Shown piece after piece: positions 25,390-34,108 of a stretch of 47,011 bases of DNA. The DNA is from Moduliflexus sp964602655 (GTDB lineage Bacteria; Moduliflexota; Moduliflexia; Moduliflexales; Moduliflexaceae): NCBI GenBank assembly GCA_964602655.1, contig CAZRSF010000050.1:1-47011 (forward strand). Reading direction: 5' to 3'. A model generated the notes under the pieces. That model was not told where the DNA came from, did not search any database, and saw only the letters and a program-made list of their open reading frames with translations. Positions within the stretch are counted from its first letter, which is position 1. Every line of letters begins with the position of its first letter. Both the position numbers and the translations under genes were made by a program.

Positions 25390-25914
25390 ATGTTAAGCAT
25401 TGCCGAGTATTTACGCGAAGAGCAGCAGCAAACGTGCGATTTTCGGTATGTGTTCAAATTCAGAAATCGCGCTAATCATTTCGAAAAGCTCTGGCAGATG
25501 AAGATCAGCGCGCGCGAGAGCCTGGACGATTGGCTGCTGGTGTCCGATATTATTCCGCACACGGCGGAGACTTGCGCGAACGCGTGCAGCGAATTGATTG
25601 AGAATTGCATTAAATACGGCCAGGAAGATGCGGTGGCGGTGGTGGCGATTCATGTCACCGATCGTGAAATCGTGATTGAAACCATTAATACGACTGCGCC
25701 TGACAATCTGGCCGAATTAGCGGACGCGATTCAGGCGCTTGCGGCAGCCGCAGACCCGAAACAGGTGTTTATCGAGAAGTTGATGCACCCTGTCGCCGGA
25801 AAAAGTCATTTGGGTTTAAGCAAAATCGTGATGGAAACCAAAGGCGCGTTGTCATTGGTGCCGCACGAAGAGTCGGGCGTCGTCCACGTGAAATTGCGTT
25901 TACAGGCGGAATAA
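25390..25914 (+). CDS. HATPase-like switch protein, first copy
   Basis: 174 residues. The N-box CSELIENCIKYG (Glu and Asn of the GHKL ATPase fold) and a closing SHLGLSKIVMETKG place it in the histidine-kinase-like ATPase superfamily. The usual DxGxG G1 box is not visible, so ATP use may be lost or altered. It probably binds the STAS protein encoded just before it (slr1658-like arrangement). ATG 25390 is preferred because AAAAGGA sits upstream; GTG 25372 would overlap the STAS stop. The paralogue at 26525 shares long runs such as ETCANACSELIENCIKY. Confidence 0.82.
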   Translation: MLSIAEYLREEQQQTCDFRYVFKFRNRANHFEKLWQMKISARESLDDWLLVSDIIPHTAETCANACSELIENCIKYGQEDAVAVVAIHVTDREIVIETINTTAPDNLAELADAIQALAAAADPKQVFIEKLMHPVAGKSHLGLSKIVMETKGALSLVPHEESGVVHVKLRLQAE

Positions 25915-25934
25915 GCGCTATCGAACAGATGGCA

Positions 25935-25973
25935 CAGACATTTTTGTCTGCGTGCGCAGGCAAGAATGCCTGC
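25935..25973. repeat. Two adjacent small hairpins
   Basis: CAGACATTTTTGTCTG (25935-25950) and GCAGGCAAGAATGCCTGC (25956-25973) are perfect stems with four-base loops. They lie just after the first HATPase stop and just before the 126-bp element; they may act as a terminator or as mRNA 3' protection. Confidence 0.65.
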
Positions 25974-25986
25974 CCCACCGGATCAT

Positions 25987-26112
25987 TAGAGTTGTTGCTC
26001 AATAAAAGTTCGACCGTTCGCCCTGAGCCTGTCGAAGGGCATGGTGTGGTTCGACAGGCTCACCACGAACGGGGCTGCTTTCAAGTCATCTCCTTATTGA
26101 GCAACAACTCTA
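25987..26112. mobile_element. 126-bp MITE-like element with perfect 19-bp inverted ends
   Basis: TAGAGTTGTTGCTCAATAA (25987-26005) and its exact complement (26094-26112) flank an inner palindrome starting CGTTCGCCCTGAGCC and ending CTCACCACGAACGG. The outer TA on both sides is compatible with a TA-targeting (IS630/Tc1-like) mover. It has no coding capacity. It sits between the two STAS/HATPase cassettes. Confidence 0.78.
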
Positions 26113-26186
26113 TTATCTGTTCAATAAAAAAACATGAATAATTCATGTTGACCGCTATTGACAATGAATTCAGGAGAACAGACATC

Positions 26187-26507
26187 ATGACCTATTCAGA
26201 AGCAGGCTTTCGAATCGTACTGACAGGAAATGTCTTAGCCTTTTCGGGTAAGCTGGAAAAATCGAGTTATGAGAAAGTGGACGCCTTCTTACGCGACATT
26301 GATCATGCGTTGTCAGCGTCACTGTGCATCCTCGATATCAATCATCTCACGTTTTTGAATTCCAGCGGAATTCGATCTCTGGCCACGTTTATGCTTGGCA
26401 GCCCCAAGCAGTTCGAATTGCGGATCAACCCGGAGATTACATGGCAGCAGGAAAGTATTCCGGCCTTGACATACTTGAAACCGAATGCCATTCGTATCGT
26501 GAGCTAA
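26187..26507 (+). CDS. STAS-domain protein, second copy
   Basis: 106-residue STAS domain paralogous to the one at 25040. Shared elements are TYSE-GF at the start, the core CILDINHLTFLNSSGIRSLATFML (phospho-acceptor Ser in NSSG) and ITWQQESIPALTYLKPN at the end. ATG 26187 follows AGGAGAACAGACATC; an upstream ATG at 26145 has no such site. It forms a tandemly duplicated cassette with the following HATPase gene, probably giving two parallel or cross-talking partner switches. Confidence 0.85.
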   Translation: MTYSEAGFRIVLTGNVLAFSGKLEKSSYEKVDAFLRDIDHALSASLCILDINHLTFLNSSGIRSLATFMLGSPKQFELRINPEITWQQESIPALTYLKPNAIRIVS

Positions 26508-26524
26508 CAGGAGAGGGGAAACGT

Positions 26525-27040
26525 ATGGATATATGTAAGCAGGATCATGATTTTTTCAAAAAAGATTTCGAGTATATGTTTCAGTTTTACAAATCGGATC
26601 ATCACTTCGAACAATTATGGCAGATGAAATCCAGCGCGCGCGAAAGCTTGAAGGATTGGCTGCTGGCGTCGAATGTCTCGCCGAAAATCGCGGAAACGTG
26701 CGCCAATGCGTGCAGCGAATTGATTGAAAATTGCATCAAATACACGCGGGAAAATACGCGGGCCGGCGTCGCGATTCATGTGGATAAAACAGATATTACC
26801 GTCGAAACCTGTAATATCGCCGATCCGGCGGATTGCGGCACCTTGCGCAGTTCGATTGCCGCGTTGCAGACGACCAGCGACATCAAACAGTTGTTCATTG
26901 AAAAACTGATGGGACAGCCGGAAGAAAGCGGCCATTTGGGATTGGTCAAAATTGCGCTTGAAACCAAAGGCCGGTTGGATTTGCTGAAAGAGTCCGCGAA
27001 CCAGGTGGTTCACGTGCGATTGTATATGGAAGCGAAATAG
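26525..27040 (+). CDS. HATPase-like switch protein, second copy
   Basis: 171 residues, close paralogue of the protein at 25390. ARESLKDWLLASN, ETCANACSELIENCIKY (N-box) and SGHLGLVKIALETKG are conserved between the two, while the middle diverges. As in the first copy the G1 box DxGxG is not evident. AGGAGAGGGG lies before ATG 26525, 17 bases after the STAS stop, so the two are co-translated. Likely an anti-sigma or kinase-like partner of the adjacent STAS protein; the actual output is unknown. Confidence 0.82.
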   Translation: MDICKQDHDFFKKDFEYMFQFYKSDHHFEQLWQMKSSARESLKDWLLASNVSPKIAETCANACSELIENCIKYTRENTRAGVAIHVDKTDITVETCNIADPADCGTLRSSIAALQTTSDIKQLFIEKLMGQPEESGHLGLVKIALETKGRLDLLKESANQVVHVRLYMEAK

Positions 27041-27082
27041 TCCCGAACCCTGACAGGGTTGATTGGCGGAGAACATATTTTC

Positions 27083-28621
27083 ATGAGCATTCGACAAAAA
27101 GCCGTGCTGTTGGGCGTTGCATTGATGTGCGCGAGCGTCGTGGCAATGGGTGGTTGTTATCATTGGTGGTATCAAGCGTTGACTGACCATGGCGCGAATA
27201 CTCAAATTATTGTGACTGCCGCGCAATGTAAAAGCTTTCTTTGGCTGACAGGCGTCTTGATTCTCGGGCTGAACGGCCTTGCGACGCTCGTCTTCTTTCT
27301 GTTTTCGTCGAACCTGCTGCGTGGGTTGAAACGCATTACCGACGCGACTGTGGCGGTGGCCGCCGGAGATTTGCATCAGCCGCTGCTGATTCGGCGCGAT
27401 GAAATCGGGCGATTAGCCCGGGCGGTGCAGGCAATGCGGGAACGCTTGACGCAAGTCGTGGACGAGGTCAATGGCGTGATTTCCGCCGTGCAGAACGGCC
27501 AACTGAACAAACGCGGCGATGTCTCTCAGTTTTCCGGCGATTGGCAGACACTTGTCGCGGGCATGAATACCATGCTCGACCATATCGAAACCCCGCACCA
27601 CCTCGTGATTGATTACGTGAACCGTATTGCCGCCGGAGACTTGCCGAATCGCGTGACGGAAGACGCCAACGGGGATTTCAACGTCATGTATCAGAGCGTG
27701 AATCGCTTGATTGACGCCATGAATGAAATCACCTGGCTCGCGGTGATGCTGGCGGGCGGCAATCTCGACATTGACGTGCGCGAGCGATCCGAGCAGGATC
27801 GGCTGATGAAATCGCTGAACCAGATGATCCGACAATTACAAGGCATTTTCGAGGAACTCAGACGCTTGATCAATGCCGTGCAGGCTGGCGATCTCAATCT
27901 GCGCGGAGATGTGGAACGCTTCAGCGGCGGTTGGCGCGACCATCTCGTGGGGATTAACGCCGTGCTCGACGCCTTTGTGTCGCCGTTTCATGTGGCCGCA
28001 GCCTATGTTGACGATATTGCCAGAGGGGAGATGCCTGAAAAAATTCATGGCGAATATCTCGGTGATTTTAACGCGTTGAAAGAAAATCTGAATTTGTTGA
28101 TTGACGCGATGTCCGATATTACAAACGTGGCGCAGGAGATGGCGCAGGGGAATTTAGCGGTCGAAGTCAACGAACGCTCTCGGAATGATATTCTGATGCA
28201 ATCGTTGAATGTGATGATTCTTCGCCTCAAAGAAGTCGTGAATGACGTGAATGCGTCAGCGCGTGAATCCACGCATTATGCCGAAGACGTCGGCAGCGCG
28301 ATTACGCAGATGGTGTCGGCGATCCAGCAGATTGCCGACAAGATCGCCACGATTGAAAGCATTGCCAGCCAGACGCGCCTGCTGTCGTTAAATGCCACGA
28401 TTGAAGCGGCCAGAGTCTCAGAGCAAGGCAAAGCCTTTTCTGTCGTCGCCGCCGAAGTCCGAAATTTGTCCGATATTACGAAAAAAGCGGCGGAAGATAT
28501 CAAACAATTGGCCGCCTCCAGCCTTGAACTCTCGCATAACATCGATCAACGTTTCGCCCTTCTCTTTCCCAGCATTCGTTATACGGCTGAATTAGTTCAA
28601 AAATTAAGCAGTTTGCGGTAA
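27083..28621 (+). CDS. Poly-HAMP receptor-like protein with short methyl-accepting domain
   Basis: 512 residues. Two TM helices (VLLGVALMCASVVAMGG; LWLTGVLILGLNGLATLVFFLF) enclose only a short loop, so there is no sizeable outer sensor. About seven HAMP-like units follow, recognisable from repeating AGDL/GGNL/RGEM motifs and DEIG-, GDF- or DIL-type second helices. The tip of a methyl-accepting coiled coil is present (TRLLSLNATIEAARVSEQGK, AFSVVAAEVRNLSDITKKAA) but the protein ends about 50 residues later, so the returning helix is short. It follows the STAS/HATPase genes and may share their pathway. The 42-base gap contains a CCCTGACAGGG repeat half. ATG 27083 is preferred over TTG 27059. Confidence 0.85.
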   Translation: MSIRQKAVLLGVALMCASVVAMGGCYHWWYQALTDHGANTQIIVTAAQCKSFLWLTGVLILGLNGLATLVFFLFSSNLLRGLKRITDATVAVAAGDLHQPLLIRRDEIGRLARAVQAMRERLTQVVDEVNGVISAVQNGQLNKRGDVSQFSGDWQTLVAGMNTMLDHIETPHHLVIDYVNRIAAGDLPNRVTEDANGDFNVMYQSVNRLIDAMNEITWLAVMLAGGNLDIDVRERSEQDRLMKSLNQMIRQLQGIFEELRRLINAVQAGDLNLRGDVERFSGGWRDHLVGINAVLDAFVSPFHVAAAYVDDIARGEMPEKIHGEYLGDFNALKENLNLLIDAMSDITNVAQEMAQGNLAVEVNERSRNDILMQSLNVMILRLKEVVNDVNASARESTHYAEDVGSAITQMVSAIQQIADKIATIESIASQTRLLSLNATIEAARVSEQGKAFSVVAAEVRNLSDITKKAAEDIKQLAASSLELSHNIDQRFALLFPSIRYTAELVQKLSSLR

Positions 28622-28648
28622 ACGTTGCTTTATACATTCTAAAGAAAA

Positions 28649-28679
28649 GCTGTCAGACACCCTCAAGGTGTCTGACAGC
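28649..28679 (+). terminator. Terminator-like hairpin (TGTCAGAC family, copy 4)
   Basis: GCTGTCAGACACC pairs with GGTGTCTGACAGC over a short loop, just after the poly-HAMP gene. No T-run follows. Confidence 0.65.
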
Positions 28680-28697
28680 GATGTCCTAACCTTTACC

Positions 28698-28748
28698 AGG
28701 AGTGTCAGAGCGCAGCTCTGACCGTCAAAGCTGCGCTCTGACACTCCT
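28698..28748. repeat. Hairpin repeat with GGAGTGTCAGAGCG arms
   Basis: AGGAGTGTCAGAGCGCAGCT (28698-28717) pairs perfectly with AGCTGCGCTCTGACACTCCT (28729-28748). A related core (GGAGTGCAAAAGCGCAGC) fills the MITE at 41381, showing the hairpin exists both alone and inside a MITE. It ends ten bases before the next gene. Confidence 0.75.
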
Positions 28749-28757
28749 CTCTCTCCG

Positions 28758-29813
28758 ATGAAAAACACGAATATACAAATAGGCATTATCGGCATACAAG
28801 GGATTGGAAGAACGCATCTCAGAGGATTCGAACGTCACCCGCAAGTCAAGATTGCCGCCATTGCGGACGCCAACGCTGACGCGGCGGCGCAAGCGGCGAT
28901 GGAATTTCAGGTTGAGCGGTATTACACCGATTATCAGGAGATGCTGGCGCAAGAACACCTCGATATTGTCAGTATCGCCACGCCGAATTATCTGCATCAT
29001 CCGATGACGATTGCCGCGCTTCAGGCCGGATGTCACGTGCTATGCGAAAAGCCGATGGCGATGAATGCGACCGAAGCGAAAGAGATGCTCGCTGTCGCCA
29101 AGCAGACGGGAAAACGGATTATGATTCATTTTTCGTATCGTTTTACCCCGCCGTCGCTCGCCTTAAAGCAGCAAGTGGACGAAGGCGTTTTGGGACAGAT
29201 TTATTATGCGCGCACCACCTGGCTTCGACGCAGAGGCTTTCCGAAATTCGGCGGCTGGTTCGGACAGAAACAGCTTTCCGGCGGCGGCCCGTTGATTGAT
29301 TTGGGCGTGCACCGGCTCGATCTTGCGCTCTGGCTGATGGGCTATCCGCGCCCCGTGTTCGTGACCGGAAACTGCGTGTCGCCAATCGGCGCGGAACTTG
29401 CCAAACAAGAAGGGAAGGCGTTCGATGTCGAAGATTTTGCCGCAGGCTATATCCAGTTCGACAACGGCGCGACGCTCTGCCTTGAAGCGTCATGGGCGTC
29501 GAACATCAAAGAAAACGAACTCATGGAAACCCGTCTATTAGGCTCGGCAGGAGGGGCGCGGCATTACAATCTGAATGAAGGGTACGAGTTTGCCGTTGAA
29601 ACGTATTTCGAAAAGCACGGCCACCATTACGACATGGCGTTGCACGATCTGCCGAAAACCGACGAACATAACCCGATGTATCACTTTGCGGATGCGATTT
29701 CGAATGATACGCCGCACACGGCCACCGGCGAAGAAGGCATGATCGTCATGGAAATTTTAGACGCGCTCTATCGCAGCGCGGCAACCGGCCAGCCGGTTCG
29801 GATTGAGCCTTGA
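28758..29813 (+). CDS. Gfo/Idh/MocA family NAD(P)-dependent oxidoreductase
   Basis: 351 residues. Rossmann N-terminus (IGIIGIQGIGRTHLRGF), the CEKPMAMN motif with the catalytic-type Lys, and GGGPLIDLGVHRLDLALWLMG, which supplies the conserved Asp/His of this family. It should oxidise or reduce a sugar, inositol or sugar-derived substrate with a nicotinamide cofactor in the cytoplasm. It is adjacent to a LacI regulator and 5 kb from a ribose-type transporter, so a carbohydrate role is likely; the exact substrate cannot be read. The ribosome-binding site is weak. It converges with the LacI gene, leaving only 30 bases. Confidence 0.92.
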   Translation: MKNTNIQIGIIGIQGIGRTHLRGFERHPQVKIAAIADANADAAAQAAMEFQVERYYTDYQEMLAQEHLDIVSIATPNYLHHPMTIAALQAGCHVLCEKPMAMNATEAKEMLAVAKQTGKRIMIHFSYRFTPPSLALKQQVDEGVLGQIYYARTTWLRRRGFPKFGGWFGQKQLSGGGPLIDLGVHRLDLALWLMGYPRPVFVTGNCVSPIGAELAKQEGKAFDVEDFAAGYIQFDNGATLCLEASWASNIKENELMETRLLGSAGGARHYNLNEGYEFAVETYFEKHGHHYDMALHDLPKTDEHNPMYHFADAISNDTPHTATGEEGMIVMEILDALYRSAATGQPVRIEP

Positions 29814-29843
29814 ATGCGAATGTCCTGCCATGCGTGGGGACGG

Positions 29844-30848
29844 TCAGCGACGCTGGCAGGAACCGCGGATGACCATGCTGGGGCGCAAAATGACTCGCTG
29901 CGGCGTGACGATGCGCTCATGAATCAGGTCGAGCAGCAGCACCATCGCGTTTCGTCCCATCTCGTAGGCGGGCTGGGAGACGGTGGTGAGGGAAATCACT
30001 GAAGAAAAAAGAATATCGTCATATCCCACAAGCGAGACATCGTTTGGAATATGAATATTATGCTCTTCTAAGGCTTGCTTTGCGCCGAATGCCATCATAT
30101 CGTTCGTCGCGAATATTGCCGAAAACGTTCCCCCTTTTTGCAGCAGGTCGTCAATTGCGCGATACGCGTCTTCAAGCGAATAATTGCCGCAGACAATGAA
30201 ATTTTCCTGACATTCGATCTCGCTCTCGCCGAGCGCGCGTTTATATCCGGTCATTCGGGCTTTTTCAGTGCTTAATTCCGGCGGGCCGGTCAGGTTGATA
30301 ATGTGCCGATGCCCAAGCTTCAGCAGGTATTTCACCGCCTGATACGCGCCCTCTTCGTTGTCCGAAATCACAGAACTTGCGCCGTCCACATCAATGAATC
30401 GATCCAAAAACACGAATGGCAGACCGCTCTCGATCAAATTTTCAACATGCGTGGTTTCCGACGAAGGAATCAGAATGACGCCATCCACGCCGCGATCATA
30501 GAGATTGTCAATATGGCGCTGTTCGAGCGGCACGTCATTTTCAGAATCGCAGAGAATCAGATGATAGCCATGAATTTTCGACACCTGCTCAATCCCTTTG
30601 ATCAACAAGGGAAAAAACGGATTCAAAATGTCAGGGAGAATGAGGCCGACCGTCTTTTTCTCTTTCAGGGATTTCGGGCTGTCCGGTTTGCTCTTTTCGT
30701 AACTCAATTCCTTGATCGCCGCCTCAACGCGCTCGCGCGTCTGCGGATTGATCGAATCATAATCGTTCAAGACCCTCGACACCGTCGAAAGCGACACCCC
30801 CGCGCGTTTGGCGACATCATGAATGGTCGCCGATTTTCCAATCTCCAT
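29844..30848 (-). CDS. LacI-family transcriptional regulator
   Basis: 334 residues. N-terminal helix-turn-helix ATIHDVAKRAGVSLSTVSRVLND with the hinge helix following, then a periplasmic-binding-like effector domain (TVGLILPDILNPFFPLLIKG; GVDGVILIPSS; AIFATNDMMAFGAKQAL). These usually repress sugar genes until a sugar binds. The nearest candidates are the ribose-type transporter/kinase set at 34.2-38.7 kb and the convergent oxidoreductase. A 21-bp palindrome at 34109 upstream of the transporter is a possible operator. Its own leader carries a MITE (copy c). Confidence 0.93.
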   Translation of the reverse strand: MEIGKSATIHDVAKRAGVSLSTVSRVLNDYDSINPQTRERVEAAIKELSYEKSKPDSPKSLKEKKTVGLILPDILNPFFPLLIKGIEQVSKIHGYHLILCDSENDVPLEQRHIDNLYDRGVDGVILIPSSETTHVENLIESGLPFVFLDRFIDVDGASSVISDNEEGAYQAVKYLLKLGHRHIINLTGPPELSTEKARMTGYKRALGESEIECQENFIVCGNYSLEDAYRAIDDLLQKGGTFSAIFATNDMMAFGAKQALEEHNIHIPNDVSLVGYDDILFSSVISLTTVSQPAYEMGRNAMVLLLDLIHERIVTPQRVILRPSMVIRGSCQRR

Positions 30849-30883
30849 ACGCCGTCATTCCTCACATCAAAAAAATCAGACAG

Positions 30884-30976
30884 ACAGCATTATTCAGTCG
30901 CATTGAGCCGATCCCTGTCAGGGTTCAGAACCCTGACAGGGATTTTACAGGTATCAACGCAAATGAATAATGCTGT
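30884..30976. mobile_element. MITE-like element, ACAGCATTATTCA family (copy c, best preserved)
   Basis: ACAGCATTATTCAGTCGCAT at the left and, reversed, ACAGCATTATTCATTTGCG at the right: 13-bp perfect terminal repeats extended by imperfect match. The core hairpin (30911-30943) is built on ATCCCTGTCAGGGTTC and its complement. Length 93 bp, no coding capacity. It sits about 36 bases upstream of the LacI start. Confidence 0.8.
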
Positions 30977-30987
30977 ACATGAAAGTT

Positions 30988-31081
30988 ATACCAATTGCCT
31001 TCGAATAGATCGTCAATTGTACGTCGAAACTACAGTTTCGACGTACACCGCGAATATGATCTTTCAAAAGGCAATTGGTAT
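30988..31081. repeat. Nested palindromic element (ATACCAATTGCCTT ends)
   Basis: Perfect 14-bp inverted ends ATACCAATTGCCTT (30988-31001) and AAGGCAATTGGTAT (31068-31081) flank an inner palindrome GTACGTCGAAACT-AC-AGTTTCG (31019-31046). The inner part is kin to the 28-bp palindrome before argG. From 30849 to 31220 there is no gene, only these two elements. Confidence 0.75.
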
Positions 31082-31220
31082 TATATACAATACATGTCTC
31101 TACGCCCTTTCAAAGGCCATAGAAAATTGCAAGAAGTTTTCATGAAAATTTACGGAAAACGGCGAAGATTTTTTGAATGACGGCAGGCGCGAACTCGTCG
31201 CCTCATCCTGAGAACTCGCC

Positions 31221-33959
31221 TTACTCGACCTGAAACACATTGAGCCGTTCCTGAAGGGCGATAGACTGGCGAATAAGCTTTTGAATGGTGTGTCCTGACA
31301 GAGTGATCGTATTTTGAACAATCGTGTCGGTCACGGTTTCGATGCTTTGCATCGCCCCGATAATTTGATTTGAACCGCTCTGTAGCTCGTGGGTTTGATC
31401 TGAAATGTTATGCAAGTTCCGGGTAAAGCACTGCATTTGTTCATACACGCGGTCAGCCTCGCGCGTATGCGCGAAAGTGGCCTGCTTCATCTCTTCCGAC
31501 ATGGCGCTGATATTTTCAATCGCCTCCGTCACCAATTGTAGATCGCATTCTTCATGCTCAAGTTTTTGCTGAATATCAGCGGTCATTTCCGTGACGATCT
31601 CCATCGCTTGCTGAATCTGAGTGCTGCTGGACACCGTGTCTTCAATCATCCGAACCGTATGAGACGCTCGTTCTGACGATTGCCGCGCCCGGTCAATAAT
31701 GGTATGCAACGAATGTTCGACGTTGCCGATTAATTTGACGCTCTCGTCAACGTTGCTCATGCCGTTCGAGACATTTTTGACGCCGAGTTCCACTTCTTTG
31801 CGCAGGGCGGCGATGACCTGATAAATTTCTTTGGTCGAAGATTTGGTGAGCGCCGACAGTTCGCGAATTTCGCTGGCAATCACGGCAAATCCTTTGCCAT
31901 GCACTCCGGCTTGCGCGGCGATAATCGAAGCATTCAGCGACAACAACCCGGTCTTTTCGGCAATATCATCCACAAAATCGAGAATCGAACCCACCTCGGT
32001 GGTGCGGTGATGCACATCACGCATAATCTGCGTTGATTTCGTCGTCATGTCTTTTAATCGAAGAATCCCCTCGATTGAAGATTGTACCGCGTGTTGTCCT
32101 TCAAGCCCGACATCCAGGGTTTCTCGCGCCAATTGCTTCGATTGCGCGGCATTCTCCGATACGTTGACAAGCAATGCGCCAATCTGCTGAATGGAGGCTT
32201 CAGTCTCTTGCACCATGCGCAGCAAATGTGCGCCGTGCTGAAAAATATGCTGTGACGTATCTTTGACTTGATCGGCAAATAAGGAAATTTCCCCGACATC
32301 ATGATTCAGATGATTTGTGCTGACCGCCACCTGTTCCGTCGCCAGGCTCATTTGGCTGACTGAATGCAGAATCTGTTCCGTAATCTCGGACAATTCGGCG
32401 ATATTGGCCACTACCGAATCAATAAATCCATCAATCTGTTCAATTGCCTCTCGTGTGTGATCCACAGAAACCGTCTGTTGTTCCATCATCCGAAACAATT
32501 GCGCCGTCTCCTGTAAAATACTGTCTGCGGTCATCGTCACATTGCCCGAAACCGCTTTCGTCTGGAGTGAAATGTCGCGCATTCGGACGATAACTTCATT
32601 GAGTTTGAAGGCTAACAGACCGAATTCATCCTGCGATGACACCAGGGCTGTCCGCCGCAAGTTTCCTGTTTCCAACGCTTCCATGACGCGGAGCAACTCT
32701 TGAAGCGCCCGCATCGTGCGTTGGCTCAGCACGACGGACAGGCCGAACACGATCAGCATGGTCATCACAGAAATGGTCAATGTGTCGAACAGCATTTTGC
32801 GGATTTCCCGATCTTCCTCGTCTTTGGAGACGCTTGCGGTAAGCGTATAAATCACTTGATTTTCATCGAGAAATTGATACCGCGCCTGATAATACTTCTG
32901 CTGATCGAATGTCATCGAAACCGCTGGAATATGCTGTTGAACGTTGACATGTCGAAGAAGCGTCTCGATCCGGACAGGCGGGAACGAGGCGGCGGCATAG
33001 TCGGGAAGTTCGGTTTGCTCCCGAAACGAACCGATACTCAATTCGTCGCCGATGAACAGGTTCAGCGCCGTCTGGCTTAATCGGGCATATTGCTCGATCC
33101 ATTCCTGCGTATAGAAACTGTCGCATGTCATGACGCCGACGGTCTTGCCTTCGGAAGATTGGATCGGCACAATGGCTCGAATGCCCATCCGATGCGCTTC
33201 GTTAAAAAATTTCGTGACAATTTCGTTTGGAATTGCGCCGGTGAAATGCGTGGAAACGCCATAAGGAAAGAGGCGATCCGGTATCGGGACGATTCCCGCC
33301 AACATCCGACTCGAGAGAACGGAATCGTCAAGCGAGAGATAGCTTTGATTCCCTGAAGAGGATAACACGCTGATCCCAACGGTTTGTTCGCCCTGCGAAT
33401 TCTGATACATGGCTAAGATGGAAGCATCTACTCCGTAGAGGACGACGCGGTCGGCTGAAACAATCCGAGCAAATGTGGAAAGTTCTTCGGTCACTGTCCG
33501 TAAATACGACAGCATGATGGGCTGAAGCATTTGATTTTGCCGCTGATTCAATAATTGGGCTGCGTAGGCCGAGGCAGTGTCCCGAATAGATTTGCTCTCG
33601 TGAAGAAAATCCTTCGCGACCTGAGAAAACGCATGTGCTTGCCGCACAATATCGTTCAATGCCATATCGAATGCGACCTGAAGACGCTGTTGCGATTGCT
33701 GCTGCTTTTCCTGACGCGCCATAATAAAATAGGTCGTAGAAATCCCTCCGGCCATCAGCACGACGATCAGGCCGCATAACAGCAAAAATTTCTGCTGCAA
33801 CGTATTTTTAAGCAGACGCTGTTGATCGGCTCCGCTGTTATGCCGATGGTTTCCAGCGATGTTCGAAAAAATTCGATTATTCCATATCTGTTTCATAATG
33901 TTTGTCCGTGTGTATTTTTTATGATAAATGCGACGATGATAAAGAAAGAGTTCCTGCAT
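31221..33959 (-). CDS. Methyl-accepting chemotaxis-like receptor with extracytoplasmic sensor
   Basis: 912 residues. TM helix about 62-83 (LLLCGLIVVLMAGGISTTYFI), a large extracytoplasmic sensing region to about 390, and a second TM (LTISVMTMLIVFGLSVVL). A HAMP domain (VMEALETGNLRRTALVSSQDEFG) follows, then a long coiled-coil signalling domain whose tip reads TGLLSLNASIIAAQAGVHGK and GFAVIASEIRELSALTK. It would control a CheA-type kinase or an equivalent switch. No methylation enzymes or CheA are nearby. The start is uncertain: ATG 33959 and ATG 33896 are both possible and neither has a clear ribosome-binding site. It is divergent from the sugar-transport genes, sharing a palindrome-rich 220-base promoter region. 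Confidence 0.9.
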   Translation of the reverse strand: MQELFLYHRRIYHKKYTRTNIMKQIWNNRIFSNIAGNHRHNSGADQQRLLKNTLQQKFLLLCGLIVVLMAGGISTTYFIMARQEKQQQSQQRLQVAFDMALNDIVRQAHAFSQVAKDFLHESKSIRDTASAYAAQLLNQRQNQMLQPIMLSYLRTVTEELSTFARIVSADRVVLYGVDASILAMYQNSQGEQTVGISVLSSSGNQSYLSLDDSVLSSRMLAGIVPIPDRLFPYGVSTHFTGAIPNEIVTKFFNEAHRMGIRAIVPIQSSEGKTVGVMTCDSFYTQEWIEQYARLSQTALNLFIGDELSIGSFREQTELPDYAAASFPPVRIETLLRHVNVQQHIPAVSMTFDQQKYYQARYQFLDENQVIYTLTASVSKDEEDREIRKMLFDTLTISVMTMLIVFGLSVVLSQRTMRALQELLRVMEALETGNLRRTALVSSQDEFGLLAFKLNEVIVRMRDISLQTKAVSGNVTMTADSILQETAQLFRMMEQQTVSVDHTREAIEQIDGFIDSVVANIAELSEITEQILHSVSQMSLATEQVAVSTNHLNHDVGEISLFADQVKDTSQHIFQHGAHLLRMVQETEASIQQIGALLVNVSENAAQSKQLARETLDVGLEGQHAVQSSIEGILRLKDMTTKSTQIMRDVHHRTTEVGSILDFVDDIAEKTGLLSLNASIIAAQAGVHGKGFAVIASEIRELSALTKSSTKEIYQVIAALRKEVELGVKNVSNGMSNVDESVKLIGNVEHSLHTIIDRARQSSERASHTVRMIEDTVSSSTQIQQAMEIVTEMTADIQQKLEHEECDLQLVTEAIENISAMSEEMKQATFAHTREADRVYEQMQCFTRNLHNISDQTHELQSGSNQIIGAMQSIETVTDTIVQNTITLSGHTIQKLIRQSIALQERLNVFQVE

Positions 33960-34041
33960 GTTAGAAACGCATGAGGGTCATGTTAAATTTTATGCGCAAT
34001 GATGTTTATTCGTATTCGTATGCGTTTCATGAAAATTTGCA

Positions 34042-34061
34042 GAAATATTTTAAAATATTTC
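34042..34061. promoter_or_regulatory. Perfect AT-rich 20-bp palindrome in the divergent promoter region
   Basis: GAAATATTTTAAAATATTTC is its own reverse complement. It lies between the divergent receptor and sugar-transport genes and could bind a dimeric regulator. No second copy was noticed. Confidence 0.4.
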
Positions 34062-34108
34062 AAGATTTTCTTGACACATCTTTCGATATTTTTCAAAAGA
34101 GAGTACGA

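Noticed and set aside
30303..31145. 280-aa frame opposite the LacI gene
   Set aside because: Complement of the LacI coding region running into MITE and palindrome sequence; no motif.
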